Positions 26,136 through 35,786 of a stretch of 64,000 bases of DNA are shown in pieces (positions within the stretch are counted from its first letter, which is position 1; every line of letters starts with the position of its first letter). Below the pieces are notes generated by a model, which was not told where the DNA came from, searched no databases, and saw only the letters and a list, made by a program, of their open reading frames with translations. Both the position numbers and the translations under genes were made by a program. The stretch is from Rhizobium sp. L51/94 (GTDB lineage: Bacteria > Pseudomonadota > Alphaproteobacteria > Rhizobiales > Rhizobiaceae). The stretch spans positions 434,001-498,000 of the forward strand of contig NZ_CP072142.1 of the NCBI RefSeq assembly GCF_019355555.1, given 5' to 3'.

Positions 26136-27571
26136 CGGGCGGCGCGTCCATCGAGGGGGAAGACCTTGGAGGGGTTGAGAAGCCAGCCTTCGTCGAAGGC
26201 GCTGCGGGCTGCCATCATCTGGGCGAGGTCGACCTCGGCATATTGATGCCGCATAAGGTCGCGTTTCTCGATGCCGACCCCGTGCTCGCCGGTCAGACAG
26301 CCGCCTGCATCGACGCAGAGCCTCAGGATGTCCATGCCGGCCGCCTCGGCGTCGGCGGATTCCTTCGGGTCGTTGGCATTGAACAGGATCAGCGGATGCA
26401 TGTTGCCATCGCCGGCATGGAAGACATTGGCGACCCTGAGGCCGTAGCGCGCAACGATCTCGCCGGTCTTCTGCAGCACGTAGGACAACTGGCTGAGTGG
26501 CACCGTGCCGTCCATGCAGATATAGTCGGCAATGCGGCCCGTGGCGCCGAAAGCCGATTTGCGGCCCTTCCAGATCAACGCCGCTTCGGTGGCCGACTGG
26601 CATTCCCGGACCGTCTTCACCTGATGCCGGCCGGCGATCTCGACGATGCTCCTCAGCATCAGATCCATCTCGGCCTCCGATCCCTCGACCTCGACGATCA
26701 GCAGCGCCCCGACATCGAGCGGATAGCCGGCATGGGCGAAGGCTTCGCAGATCTCTATGGCCTGCTTGTCCATGAATTCCATGGCAACGGGGATGATGCC
26801 TGACGCGATGACCTCGGAAACGCAGGCCCCGGCATGTTCCGACGTGTCGAAGCCGAACAGCACGGGCCGCGCACCCTCGGGCTTGGCAATCAGCCGCACC
26901 GTCGCCTCGGTGACGATGCCGAGCTGGCCTTCCGAGCCGCAGACGAGGCCGAGGAGATCGTAGCCGGATGCATCGAGCGCCTTGCCGCCGAGCGTGATGA
27001 CGGTGCCATCGACGAGCACCATGGTGACGCCGAGCAGGTTATTGGTCGTCACGCCGTATTTCAGACAGTGCGCGCCGCCGGAATTCATGGCGATATTGCC
27101 GCCGATGGTGCAGGCGAGTTGCGAGCTCGGGTCCGGGGCGTAGAAGAAGCCGTCGCCGGAGACGCGTTCGGAAATGCTGAGATTGGTGACGCCGGCCTGG
27201 ACGGTGGCGGTGCGGTTGTCAAAGTCGATATCGAGGATGGCGTTCATCTTCGACAGGCCGATGACGACGGCGTCTTCCTGCGGAATGGCCCCGCCGGAGA
27301 GCGAGGTGCCCGCGCCGCGCGGCACGACCGGGATACCGTTTCGGTGGCAGTAGGCGAGCACGGCGGCCACATCGTCAGTCGTGCGCGGCAAAGCCACGGC
27401 CAGCGGCATGCGCCTGTAGGAAACGAAGGCGTCCGTCTCGAAGGGCATGAGTTCGCGCGGCTCGTGGATGAGGCACTCCGGCGGCAGGAGACCGACGAGC
27501 TCGGCAACGATCTCCGCGCGTCGGGCCAGGACATCCGGCCGCAGCGTCAGGAACTCGATCGCATCAGTCAT
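26132..27571 (-). CDS. glcD: Glycolate oxidase catalytic FAD subunit
   Basis: 479 residues from the ATG preceded by GAGGAGG; an earlier in-frame ATG 60 bases upstream lacks a good site. PCMH FAD motif VVPRGAGTSLSGGAIP, then TIGGNIAMNSGGAHCLKYG, and the C-terminal FAD-oxidase segment with GLRVANVFHAGDGNMHPLI and GGCLTGEHGVGIEKRDLM. It oxidises glycolate to glyoxylate. First gene of a three-gene minus-strand operon, divergent from the LysR regulator at 27753. Confidence 0.96.
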   Translation of the reverse strand: MTDAIEFLTLRPDVLARRAEIVAELVGLLPPECLIHEPRELMPFETDAFVSYRRMPLAVALPRTTDDVAAVLAYCHRNGIPVVPRGAGTSLSGGAIPQEDAVVIGLSKMNAILDIDFDNRTATVQAGVTNLSISERVSGDGFFYAPDPSSQLACTIGGNIAMNSGGAHCLKYGVTTNNLLGVTMVLVDGTVITLGGKALDASGYDLLGLVCGSEGQLGIVTEATVRLIAKPEGARPVLFGFDTSEHAGACVSEVIASGIIPVAMEFMDKQAIEICEAFAHAGYPLDVGALLIVEVEGSEAEMDLMLRSIVEIAGRHQVKTVRECQSATEAALIWKGRKSAFGATGRIADYICMDGTVPLSQLSYVLQKTGEIVARYGLRVANVFHAGDGNMHPLILFNANDPKESADAEAAGMDILRLCVDAGGCLTGEHGVGIEKRDLMRHQYAEVDLAQMMAARSAFDEGWLLNPSKVFPLDGRAAR

Positions 27572-27752
27572 GGCGCCCTCCTCAGCGACACCCAGAAGCT
27601 TCATGTCTAGCATATCCGACATTCTTGCCAAGCGGTGAATAGTGCAAAGGACTTTTGCAAAGGCGGAACAAATGTCCTATCGAAGAAGCCCTCGCACGCC
27701 CGGAAATTCCGGCTCGTCGGGGGCACGAACAGGATAGGACGGCGATCTCCGA

Positions 27753-28649
27753 ATGATCAATCTCCATGACCTTCAGATCTTCATTGCAGTCGTCTCGAGC
27801 GGCAGCATGTCCGATGCCGGTCGCGCGCATGGGCTTTCGCCGGCAGTGGTTTCGAAACGCATCAAACGGCTGGAAGACCAGCTTGGAACGCGGCTGCTGC
27901 AGCGGACAACGCGGCAGCTGTCGCTGACGGAGATAGGCCAAGGCTTCTACGACCGGGGGCTCGCAATCCTGGCGGGGCTGGAGGATGCCGAGTCCTACAT
28001 CGCCGGTCGTTCTGCGGAAACACAGGGCACCCTCAAGATTTCGGCGCCGACCTCCTTCGGCCGCATGCATGTCGCGCCGAACCTAAAGGCCTTCATGGCC
28101 CGATACCCCAATCTGGCGATAAACCTCGTCCTGACCGACGAGATGACGGATATCGTCGGTGGCGGTTTCGATGTTGCCATCCGCATCGCGGAGCTGATCG
28201 ATTCCAGCCTCGTAGCACGACGGCTGGCACCGGTGCGGCGAGTGCTGTGCGCCTCGCCGGCCTACATCGCCGAACACGGCGCGCCATCCAATATCGACGA
28301 TCTCGACCGCCATACCTGCATTCCCGCCCATAACAACGATGCCTGGCGGCTCGAGGGGCCGAACGGGCATGTGACGCTGAGACCCGAGGGCATGCTCAAT
28401 ACCAACTCCAGCGAGGTGATCCGCGAGGCGGTGATCGCCGGGCTGGGGATTGCCCTGCGCTCGACATGGGATGTCGGTCAGGAGTTGAAGCAGGGCAGGC
28501 TCGTGCAGGTCCTTCCGCAGTTCGAGGGATCGCAGAATGTGGCGCTTTCCGCCGTATACCCCAGCCGCCAACATCTTCCGTCCAAGGTGCGCCTGTTCAT
28601 CGACTTTCTCGCCGACCTCTATGGCCCCTTCCCCTACTGGGAGCTTTAG
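27753..28649 (+). CDS. LysR-family regulator, probably of the glycolate genes
   Basis: 298 residues. The N-terminal winged helix-turn-helix reads LQIFIAVVSSGSMSDAGRAH and LSPAVVSKRIKRLEDQLG; the rest is the inducer-binding domain (LKISAPTSFGRMHVAPNLKA). It is divergent from glcD (181-bp gap) and lies 110 bp before malate synthase G on the same strand, so it most likely regulates glcDEF, glcB or both in response to glycolate or glyoxylate. E. coli uses the GntR-type GlcC for this job, so the regulator type differs. Confidence 0.92.
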   Translation: MINLHDLQIFIAVVSSGSMSDAGRAHGLSPAVVSKRIKRLEDQLGTRLLQRTTRQLSLTEIGQGFYDRGLAILAGLEDAESYIAGRSAETQGTLKISAPTSFGRMHVAPNLKAFMARYPNLAINLVLTDEMTDIVGGGFDVAIRIAELIDSSLVARRLAPVRRVLCASPAYIAEHGAPSNIDDLDRHTCIPAHNNDAWRLEGPNGHVTLRPEGMLNTNSSEVIREAVIAGLGIALRSTWDVGQELKQGRLVQVLPQFEGSQNVALSAVYPSRQHLPSKVRLFIDFLADLYGPFPYWEL

Positions 28650-28759
28650 CCCGGGCCGTTATTTCTCAGATGGCATAAATGTTATTCACTATCGCCGAAT
28701 TGACTAGGTGAGTTCGTCGCCGCTAACTACGCTCCATGCGAATTTCAGGAGCGAGCGAC

Positions 28760-30922
28760 ATGAAGCGGATTGACAAGAACGGACTGCAGATCGATGCAGC
28801 GCTGCACGATTTCCTGGTCGACGAGGCCTTGCCCGGCTCAAGCGTTGCGGCCGATGCGTTCTTTGCCGGCTTTTCCGCTATCGTCCACGATCTCGCCCCG
28901 AAGAACCGGGCGCTGCTTTCCCGCCGCGACGAACTGCAGCTTCAGATCGACGAGTGGTATCGCAAGAACGGCGCGCCCTCCGACATGGAGGCCTACCAGG
29001 CTTTCCTGCGCCAGATTGGCTACTTGCTCCCGGAAGGTCCGGATTTCACCGTCTCCACCGACCACGTCGACGCGGAGATCGCCACCATCGCCGGGCCGCA
29101 GTTGGTCGTGCCGGTCATGAACGCACGCTATGCGCTGAATGCTGCCAACGCCCGCTGGGGCTCGCTCTACGACGCTCTCTACGGCACCGATGCGATCCCG
29201 GAGAGCGACGGGGCCGACAAGGGCAAGGGCTACAATCCAACGCGCGGTGCCAAAGTGATCGCCTGGGTCCGTGACTTCCTCGATGCGGCCGTGCCGCTCT
29301 CCGGTGCCAGCTGGAAGGATGTCACGGGGTTCGCCGTCGTCGACGGAAAGCTTGGCGTTACAGCGGCCGGTGGAAAGCCGCTTGGGCTGGCCAGCGCCGC
29401 GCAGTTTGCCGGCTATCTCGGAGACAGCGCCGCGCCGACCCACCTGCTTTTGAAGAACAACGGCATCCACATCGAGATCGTCATCGATGCGACGACGGCG
29501 ATCGGCAAGAGCGACGCCGGCCACATCTCCGATGTCCGACTGGAATCGGCGATCACTGCGATCATGGATTGCGAGGATTCCATTGCCGCCGTCGACGCCG
29601 AGGACAAGACGGCTGTCTATCGCAACTGGCTGGGGCTGATGAAGGGCGATCTCACCGAAGAGGTGCAAAAGGGCGGCAAGACGTTCACCCGTCGGCTCAA
29701 CCCGGATGTCTCCTACACGGCGCCGGATGGAACAGGCGTCCTCGTCCACGCCCGCTCGCTGATGCTGATCCGTAATGTCGGCCACCTCATGACCAATCCG
29801 GCCATTCTCGATCGCGACGGGCACGAGGTCCCGGAGGGCATCATGGATGCCGCCATCACAGCGCTGATCGCCCTTCACGACATCGGCCCCAACGGACGGC
29901 ACCAGAATTCGCGCGAGGATTCCATGTACGTCGTCAAGCCGAAGATGCACGGGCCGGAAGAAGTGGCCTTCGCCGCCGAGATCTTCTCGCGCGTCGAGGA
30001 CGTGCTCGGCATGCCGCGCAACACCATCAAAATGGGCATCATGGACGAGGAGCGCCGCACCACCATCAATCTGAAGGAGTGCATCCGGGCGGCCCGCGAG
30101 CGCGTGGTGTTCATCAACACAGGCTTCCTCGACCGCACCGGCGACGAGATCCACACCTCGATGGAAGCAGGCCCGATGATCCGCAAGGGCGACATGAAGC
30201 AGGCCGCCTGGATCGCCGCCTACGAGAACTGGAATGTCGATATCGGTCTTGCCTGCGGCCTGTCCGGCCATGCGCAGATCGGCAAGGGCATGTGGGCCAT
30301 GCCGGACCTGATGGCTGCGATGCTAGAGCAGAAGATCGTCCATCCCAAGGCCGGCGCCAACACAGCCTGGGTGCCATCGCCGACAGCCGCCACGCTGCAT
30401 GCCACGCACTACCATCGCGTCAATGTCGCAACCGTCCAGCAAGGACTGAAGGAGCGCGCCCGCGCCAAGCTGTCCGATATCCTTTCCGTTCCGGTCGCCG
30501 TCAGGCCGAACTGGACGCCGGAGGAAATTCAGCACGAACTCGACAACAATGCTCAAGGCATCCTCGGCTATGTCGTGCGCTGGGTGGACCAGGGCATCGG
30601 CTGCTCGAAGGTGCCCGACATCAACAATGTCGGCCTGATGGAAGATCGCGCGACGCTGCGCATCTCCGCCCAGCACATGGCCAACTGGCTGCACCACAAG
30701 GTGGTGAGCGAGAGCCAGATCATTGAGACCATGCGGCGGATGGCTGAAGTCGTCGACCGTCAGAATGCAGGCGATTCGCTCTACCGGCCGATGGCAAAGG
30801 ACTACGATGCCTCCATCGCGTTCCAGGCGGCGCTTGAACTGGTGCTCGAAGGCCGCACTCAGCCGAACGGCTACACCGAGCCTGTCCTGCACCGCCGGCG
30901 GATCGCGCTGAAGGCCGCGTGA
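28760..30922 (+). CDS. glcB: Malate synthase G
   Basis: 720 residues from the ATG preceded by GGAGCGAGCG; an in-frame ATG 24 bases upstream is less likely. Full-length for isoform G (about 720-730). Motifs: ARYALNAANARWGSLYDALY, VIMDCEDS-type ITAIMDCEDSIAAVDAEDK with the catalytic acid, and KMGIMDEERRTTINLKECI at the glyoxylate/Mg site. It condenses glyoxylate with acetyl-CoA to malate, consuming the product of GlcDEF. Weak promoter-like TTGACT-N17-CTAACT lies at 28700-28728. Confidence 0.97.
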   Translation: MKRIDKNGLQIDAALHDFLVDEALPGSSVAADAFFAGFSAIVHDLAPKNRALLSRRDELQLQIDEWYRKNGAPSDMEAYQAFLRQIGYLLPEGPDFTVSTDHVDAEIATIAGPQLVVPVMNARYALNAANARWGSLYDALYGTDAIPESDGADKGKGYNPTRGAKVIAWVRDFLDAAVPLSGASWKDVTGFAVVDGKLGVTAAGGKPLGLASAAQFAGYLGDSAAPTHLLLKNNGIHIEIVIDATTAIGKSDAGHISDVRLESAITAIMDCEDSIAAVDAEDKTAVYRNWLGLMKGDLTEEVQKGGKTFTRRLNPDVSYTAPDGTGVLVHARSLMLIRNVGHLMTNPAILDRDGHEVPEGIMDAAITALIALHDIGPNGRHQNSREDSMYVVKPKMHGPEEVAFAAEIFSRVEDVLGMPRNTIKMGIMDEERRTTINLKECIRAARERVVFINTGFLDRTGDEIHTSMEAGPMIRKGDMKQAAWIAAYENWNVDIGLACGLSGHAQIGKGMWAMPDLMAAMLEQKIVHPKAGANTAWVPSPTAATLHATHYHRVNVATVQQGLKERARAKLSDILSVPVAVRPNWTPEEIQHELDNNAQGILGYVVRWVDQGIGCSKVPDINNVGLMEDRATLRISAQHMANWLHHKVVSESQIIETMRRMAEVVDRQNAGDSLYRPMAKDYDASIAFQAALELVLEGRTQPNGYTEPVLHRRRIALKAA

Positions 30923-30934
30923 TCCCATAGCTGC

Positions 30935-30972
30935 TGCCAGAGTGGGCGGTGGGTTTCTGCTCCACTCTGGCA
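30935..30972 (+). terminator. Stem-loop terminator candidate after glcB
   Basis: Perfect 11-bp stem TGCCAGAGTGG / CCACTCTGGCA with a 16-nt loop, 13 bases after the glcB stop. Only TT and a pyrimidine-rich stretch follow. It also lies between glcB and the convergent binding-protein gene, so it may serve both. Confidence 0.5.
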
Positions 30973-31009
30973 TTCACTTCAGGCTAACGTTCCATGATCT
31001 CCGGGCCGG

Positions 31010-32041
31010 TCAAGTCTTCGCCGCCTTGGCAAATGTCGGATCGAAGGTCTTGCTGAAGGGAACATCGGCATTGGCAAGTCCTGGATCGAGCGTCTTCAGC
31101 ACGCCCATCATCGACTCGTAGCCTTCCTTGGTGACCAGACCATCCAGCGAGTACATCTCCTTCGAGTTCTTGAAGGCCTGCATGTACAGATCGCGGTTAC
31201 CCAGCTGGTATTCCGTTGGCACGACGCTGGCCACATCCTCGGGGCTGGCCTGCCCGATCCATTTCAATGCCTTCATAAACGCGTTGACGGTGCGTTGCGT
31301 CGTCACCGGATTGGCAATGGCGAAGTCCTTCTTGAGGTAGACAGTCGCAGCCGGGTTGGGGCCGCCGAACAGGGACCGGGTGCCGGCCTCTGTGCGCGTA
31401 TCGAGGAGAATGGCGATGTCGTTGTCGTATTGCAGCTGCGCGATGACAGGATCGACATGCGATATGGCATCGATCTGACCGCTCTTGAAGGCTGCGAGTG
31501 CCGCTGCCCCTCCGCCGATCCCGATCAGCGAGGCATCGTCGGCCTTCAATCCGCTCTTCAGCATCGCGTACTGGAACATCAGCGCTGTCGAGGAGCCGGG
31601 CGCGGTGATGCCGACCTTGCGCCCCTTCATGTCGGCCATCGACTTTATCTCGCCGGCGAGATCCTTGCGCACGGCAATGACGATACCGGGGAAGCGGCCG
31701 AGATTGCAGATCCCGACGATATCCTGTCCCTTGTTCTGCATGCGGATCGTGTGCTCGTAGGCACCAGCGACGATATCGAGCGAACCGCCGACCAGACCCT
31801 CGAGAGACTTCGAGCCGCCCGAAAAATCATTGATCGTGACGTTCAGGCCTTCTTCCTTGAAGAAGCCCTTGCGTTCCGCAATTGTCAGCGGCAGGTAGTA
31901 CAACAGCGGCTTGCCGCCCACCCCTATAGATACGTCGGTCTTTTCAGGCTTGGCGTCCTGTGCCATCGCCGAGGGGATGCCGTTGAGAGATGCGCCGAAT
32001 ATCGCCCCCGTCGTTCCGATCAGAAAAGTCCTGCGTTTCAT
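31010..32041 (-). CDS. ABC transporter binding protein, SsuA/TauA/ThiY type
   Basis: 343 residues. Leader MKRRTFLIGTTGAIFGASL with a KRR-T-F-L twin-arginine-like motif and AMA cleavage near residue 27. The mature protein has the family layout: PLLYYLPLTIAERKGFFKEE, FSGGSKSLEGLVGGSLDIVA and GITAPGSSTALMFQYAML. Family members bind sulfonates, nitrate, taurine or thiamine pyrimidine precursors. Third gene of an ATPase-permease-binding protein set, 49 bp after the permease. Confidence 0.92.
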   Translation of the reverse strand: MKRRTFLIGTTGAIFGASLNGIPSAMAQDAKPEKTDVSIGVGGKPLLYYLPLTIAERKGFFKEEGLNVTINDFSGGSKSLEGLVGGSLDIVAGAYEHTIRMQNKGQDIVGICNLGRFPGIVIAVRKDLAGEIKSMADMKGRKVGITAPGSSTALMFQYAMLKSGLKADDASLIGIGGGAAALAAFKSGQIDAISHVDPVIAQLQYDNDIAILLDTRTEAGTRSLFGGPNPAATVYLKKDFAIANPVTTQRTVNAFMKALKWIGQASPEDVASVVPTEYQLGNRDLYMQAFKNSKEMYSLDGLVTKEGYESMMGVLKTLDPGLANADVPFSKTFDPTFAKAAKT

Positions 32042-32090
32042 GTCTGCTCCTTGGTTTCGGTTTCGCTACAGCGGTAGGCGGAAATTGAAC

Positions 32091-32861
32091 TCATTGGCCC
32101 CGCCAGGCCAAAAGTCGGCGTTCCACGACAGTCACCAGACCGTCGACGATCAAGACGAACGCCATCAGCACGAACATGCCGGCAAAGACGCCGGTCACGT
32201 CGAACACCCCCTCGGCCTGTTGGATCAGATATCCAAGGCCGGCGGATGAACCGAGATATTCGCCGACAACTGCGCCAACCACAGCGAAGCCCACCGAGGT
32301 GTGCAGGCTGGAGAACATCCATGACAGGGCGGAGGGCAGGTAGACGTGGCGAAGCAATTGCCGTTCGTTCATGCCGAGCATTCGGGCATTGGCGAGGATC
32401 GGCTGGCTCACCTCCTTGACGCCCTGATAGACATTGAAAAACACGATGAAGAACACCAGGGTGAAGCCAAGCGCCACCTTGGACCAGATGCCGAGACCGA
32501 ACCACAATGCGAAGATCGGCGCCAGCACGACGCGGGGCAAGGCGTTCGCAGCCTTGACATAGGGATCGAAGACCGCAGCGAGCATCGGTTGCCGGGCAAA
32601 CCAGAAGCCCAGAAAAACACCGCCGAAAGAGCCGAGCAGAAAGGCAAGCGTGGCTTCAGATAGCGTGATCCAGAGATGGTACCAGATCGAGCCGCTCGCA
32701 AACCAATCAACTATGCGCAACAACACTTTCCACGGATCGGCAAAGAAAAATGCCATCGTTTTTGGGTTTCCGAACAGCGTTGTGGTGGTTGCCACGTGCC
32801 AGGTCGCCAGGATGATGGCGGCGACCAGTACCTGCAGGGAGAAGAGAAGCACGCGGTTCAT
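32091..32861 (-). CDS. ABC transporter permease, SsuC/TauC type
   Basis: 256 residues, about six membrane segments (LLFSLQVLVAAIILATWHVA at the N-terminus; AFVLIVDGLVTVVERRLLAW at the C-terminus). The ATPase-docking loop lies near ANARMLGMNERQLLRHVYLP. Overlaps the ATPase gene by 4 bp. Confidence 0.93.
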   Translation of the reverse strand: MNRVLLFSLQVLVAAIILATWHVATTTTLFGNPKTMAFFFADPWKVLLRIVDWFASGSIWYHLWITLSEATLAFLLGSFGGVFLGFWFARQPMLAAVFDPYVKAANALPRVVLAPIFALWFGLGIWSKVALGFTLVFFIVFFNVYQGVKEVSQPILANARMLGMNERQLLRHVYLPSALSWMFSSLHTSVGFAVVGAVVGEYLGSSAGLGYLIQQAEGVFDVTGVFAGMFVLMAFVLIVDGLVTVVERRLLAWRGQ

Positions 32862-33676
32862 CGGCCAGCCCCGCTCGTCTGCCGGTAGGCAGTCATGACC
32901 TCGTCGCGCAGCGCCTCCCAGATCTCGCGGTGAAGCTCATTGAACGTCGCGTCGTGGCGGATATCGGCAATCTCGCGCGGGCGGGCGAGCGGCACCCTGA
33001 AATCACCGATAATCCGCGACCGTGGGCCGGCCGACATGATCAACACCCTGTCGGCAAGGGCAATCGCCTCATCCAGATCGTGGGTGACAAACAAGACAGC
33101 CTTGCGATCCTCCGACCAGAGTTTCAGCAGCAGATCTCCCATGATCAGGCGTGTCTGGGCATCGAGCGGGCCGAAGGGCTCGTCCATCAGCAGGATCTTC
33201 GGGTTGCGGATCAGGACCTGCGCCAGGCCGGTGCGCTTGCGCTGGCCGCCGGAGAGCGTTGCCGGGAAGCGGTCGGCGAAAGCACCGAGCCCGACGCGCT
33301 CCAGCCATTCGAGCGCCATCCGCCGGGCGTCGCTCGAGGGTATACCTGCAACCTCTTGGCCGATCGCGACGTTTTCGAGAACCGTCTTCCATGGCATAAG
33401 GGCATCTTGCTGGAAGAGATAGCCTGCTTCGCGGTTCAGGCCCTTCAGTGGTTTTCCAAATATTTCCACCGATCCCGAGGCAGGCGCGAGAAGGCCGGCC
33501 ACGGCGTTGAGAAGCGTGGACTTGCCGCATCCCGTCGGTCCGACGATGGCCAGGAATTCATGCTCGTCTATGTCGAGATTGGTCTGAGCGACGGCTTCGT
33601 ATTGCTTCTTGCCGACGTGGCCAAACGAAATCGCCACGTTCTTCAGACTGACTGCCCTCGGGGTCCCTGACGTCAT
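32858..33676 (-). CDS. ABC transporter ATPase, SsuB/TauB type
   Basis: 272 residues. Walker A VGPTGCGKST, signature LSGGQRKRTGLAQVL and Walker B ILLMDEPFGPLDAQT. The signature has RKRTGLAQ where RQRVAIAR is usual, a mild departure. It powers the permease at 32091. First gene of the set; no regulator gene lies next to it. Confidence 0.94.
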   Translation of the reverse strand: MTSGTPRAVSLKNVAISFGHVGKKQYEAVAQTNLDIDEHEFLAIVGPTGCGKSTLLNAVAGLLAPASGSVEIFGKPLKGLNREAGYLFQQDALMPWKTVLENVAIGQEVAGIPSSDARRMALEWLERVGLGAFADRFPATLSGGQRKRTGLAQVLIRNPKILLMDEPFGPLDAQTRLIMGDLLLKLWSEDRKAVLFVTHDLDEAIALADRVLIMSAGPRSRIIGDFRVPLARPREIADIRHDATFNELHREIWEALRDEVMTAYRQTSGAGR

Positions 33677-33861
33677 GCCATGAGTTCCTCTCTCGACTGC
33701 CGCTTAGCGTTCCAGGAACTTGGCGCGCGTATTTGCTTCATGAAATCAAAGCCCCATTCTGCCGTCAAGCTCGTCGGCGGACCATAGCCGAGACATTGTT
33801 GGCAAATTATGTCAGCTCTATCCCGTGGTAGCGAGGCAGAAGAAAGGCGCTTTCTCGTGCA

Positions 33862-34707
33862 TCAGCGGCTTGCGTTGCGTGGATCGAGCAGGTCGCGTAG
33901 GCCGTCCCCGAGCATGTTGAAGCCGAATACGGATAGGGCGATGGCAAGGCCGGGGAGGATGGCAAGCCAGGGGGCCAGCGCCAGATAGGTCTGCGCGTCG
34001 GCCAGCATCCGCCCCCACGTCGGGGCCGGCGGGGAAAGTCCCAGCCCCAGGAAACTGAACCCTGCCTCGGTCAGGATCGCAAGGCCCAGCTGGATGGTTA
34101 TCTGGACGATGATCTGGCTGGCGATATTCGGCAGCACGTGCCGGAGGGAGATGGACAGGCGGGTATTGCCGAGCGCGCGGGCGGCGAGAACGTAATCCCG
34201 GCTCCAGGCCTGCAGGGCGCCTGCCATGCTGACGCGGGCAAAGACCGGGATCATGAAGGTGGCGATCGCCAGGATCGCTGTCAAACGACCGGGTCCGAGA
34301 AAAGCCCCGAGCAGCATCGCCGACAGGATCGGCGGCAGGGCGAAGACCACGTCGCACACCCGCATCGTCACGGATTCGAAGGCGCCGCGCAGGGCCGCCG
34401 CGGTAATGCCGATGACAGAGCCGAGCGTGCCGCCGATGGCGACCGAGACGATGGCGATCGACAGGGAGTTCCAGCAGCCGACCATCAGCATCGACAGCAC
34501 GTCGCGTCCGAACTGGTCGGTGCCGAGCAGGCCGTAGGCGAGTGGCGGCTGCAGCTTGTGGGCGATTTGCATTTTGGCTGGCAACGCCGGTGTCCAGACA
34601 AGCGACAAGAGCGCCACCGCAATCAGCAGCAAAACAAGGGTGGCGCCGGCAACGAGAGCTTTTCGCCGGCGGTAGGGGCCTGTTTCCTGGAAAAAGGCGG
34701 CCACCAT
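33862..34707 (-). CDS. Peptide-type ABC transporter permease, DppC-like
   Basis: 281 residues. Short cytoplasmic lead with RRRK, TM1 ALVAGATLVLLLIAVALLSL, the family segment HKLQPPLAYGLLGTDQFGRD (LGTDxxGRD), and an EAA-type loop ALGNTRLSISLRHVLPNI. Starts 1 bp after the DppB-like gene. Last gene of the binding protein-permease-permease set; no DppD/DppF ATPase follows (a different transporter begins at 33676 on the same strand). Confidence 0.93.
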   Translation of the reverse strand: MVAAFFQETGPYRRRKALVAGATLVLLLIAVALLSLVWTPALPAKMQIAHKLQPPLAYGLLGTDQFGRDVLSMLMVGCWNSLSIAIVSVAIGGTLGSVIGITAAALRGAFESVTMRVCDVVFALPPILSAMLLGAFLGPGRLTAILAIATFMIPVFARVSMAGALQAWSRDYVLAARALGNTRLSISLRHVLPNIASQIIVQITIQLGLAILTEAGFSFLGLGLSPPAPTWGRMLADAQTYLALAPWLAILPGLAIALSVFGFNMLGDGLRDLLDPRNASR

Positions 34708-34708
34708 C

Positions 34709-35656
34709 TCAGCCTCTTTTTCGCAGGCGAGGATCGATCGCCAGATAGGAGAGGTCGACGAGGAAGTTCATGACGATCACGAGCGTTGCAAAGAACAGCA
34801 CGACATCCTGCAGCACGATGACGTCGCGTTGCGATAGAGCCTGTAACGCCAGCCTTCCGAGGCCCGGCAGGTTGAAGACGTTTTCGACGAGAACGGCACC
34901 CGCCACCAGGAAGGTGAATTGCAACCCGAGCACCGTCAGGATGGGGATCATCGCATTCGGCACGGAATGTCGCCAGAGCACGGCGCTGTCGGAGAGGCCC
35001 TTTGCCCTTGCCGTCCGGGTGAAATCCTCGTGCGTGGTCTCGATCACAGCTGCTCTGGTGACGCGGGTCAGCACCCCCGCCTGCGGCAGCGCCAGGGCAA
35101 CGGCCGGCATCAGCAGTGCCTTGACGGCAGCCCAGAAGCCGCCGTTCCAACCGGGAAAGCCACCCGACGGCATCAGCCCGAGCGTGGTGGAAAACAGCAT
35201 GATCAGCAACAGCGCCACCCAGAAGGCAGGTACGGCGATGCTGACCTCGGCGATAACAGAGGCGAGCCAGTCGAACAGCCCACCCCGGCGCGATGCGGCG
35301 AGCGCGCCGAGCGGAATGGCGATGGTCATGGAGATGAGGATGGCACCGAGTGCCAGCGGCAACGTGACGGCCAGTCGTTCGACGATGAGGCCGGCGACGG
35401 GGACAGCGTAGGTCGAGGACTGGCCAAGATCCCCCGTTGCAACGCCGGCCAGCCAATGGCCGTAGCGGAGCGGCAGAGGCTGGTCGAGGCCAAGCTGGTG
35501 GCGCAGCGAGGCAAGGGTTTCCGGCGAGGCAGAGGTGCCGAGCATGATCGAGGCCTGGTCGCCCGGCATGAGGTCGACCACGGTGAAGAGCAGCAGCGAG
35601 ACAATCATCAGGGTCGCGAGGAGGCCGGCAAGGCGCCGCGCAATGAGTGCGATCAA
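34709..35656 (-). CDS. Peptide-type ABC transporter permease, DppB-like
   Basis: 315 residues from a TTG start with GGGAG upstream. RRLAGLLATLMIVSLLLFTV is TM1, DLMPGDQASIMLG the family lead motif, and ARAKGLSDSAVLWRHSVPNA the ATPase-docking loop (usual form ARAKGL). Partner of the 33862 product. Confidence 0.93.
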   Translation of the reverse strand: MIALIARRLAGLLATLMIVSLLLFTVVDLMPGDQASIMLGTSASPETLASLRHQLGLDQPLPLRYGHWLAGVATGDLGQSSTYAVPVAGLIVERLAVTLPLALGAILISMTIAIPLGALAASRRGGLFDWLASVIAEVSIAVPAFWVALLLIMLFSTTLGLMPSGGFPGWNGGFWAAVKALLMPAVALALPQAGVLTRVTRAAVIETTHEDFTRTARAKGLSDSAVLWRHSVPNAMIPILTVLGLQFTFLVAGAVLVENVFNLPGLGRLALQALSQRDVIVLQDVVLFFATLVIVMNFLVDLSYLAIDPRLRKRG

Positions 35657-35786
35657 GCGGTCACTCCCGGCCGGCGTGGGTGGGCGAGCAACGGTGTGCC
35701 ATCTGGCCCCGATACGCTCGGCGATGAGGATGGCAATACCATCGGCTGTTCAAGCGTCCTGATGCCGGTTTGGGCCACGCCTGCTC

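Noticed and set aside
28838..30271. Open minus-strand frame of 477 codons
   Set aside because: Antisense to malate synthase G, which is complete and motif-supported.
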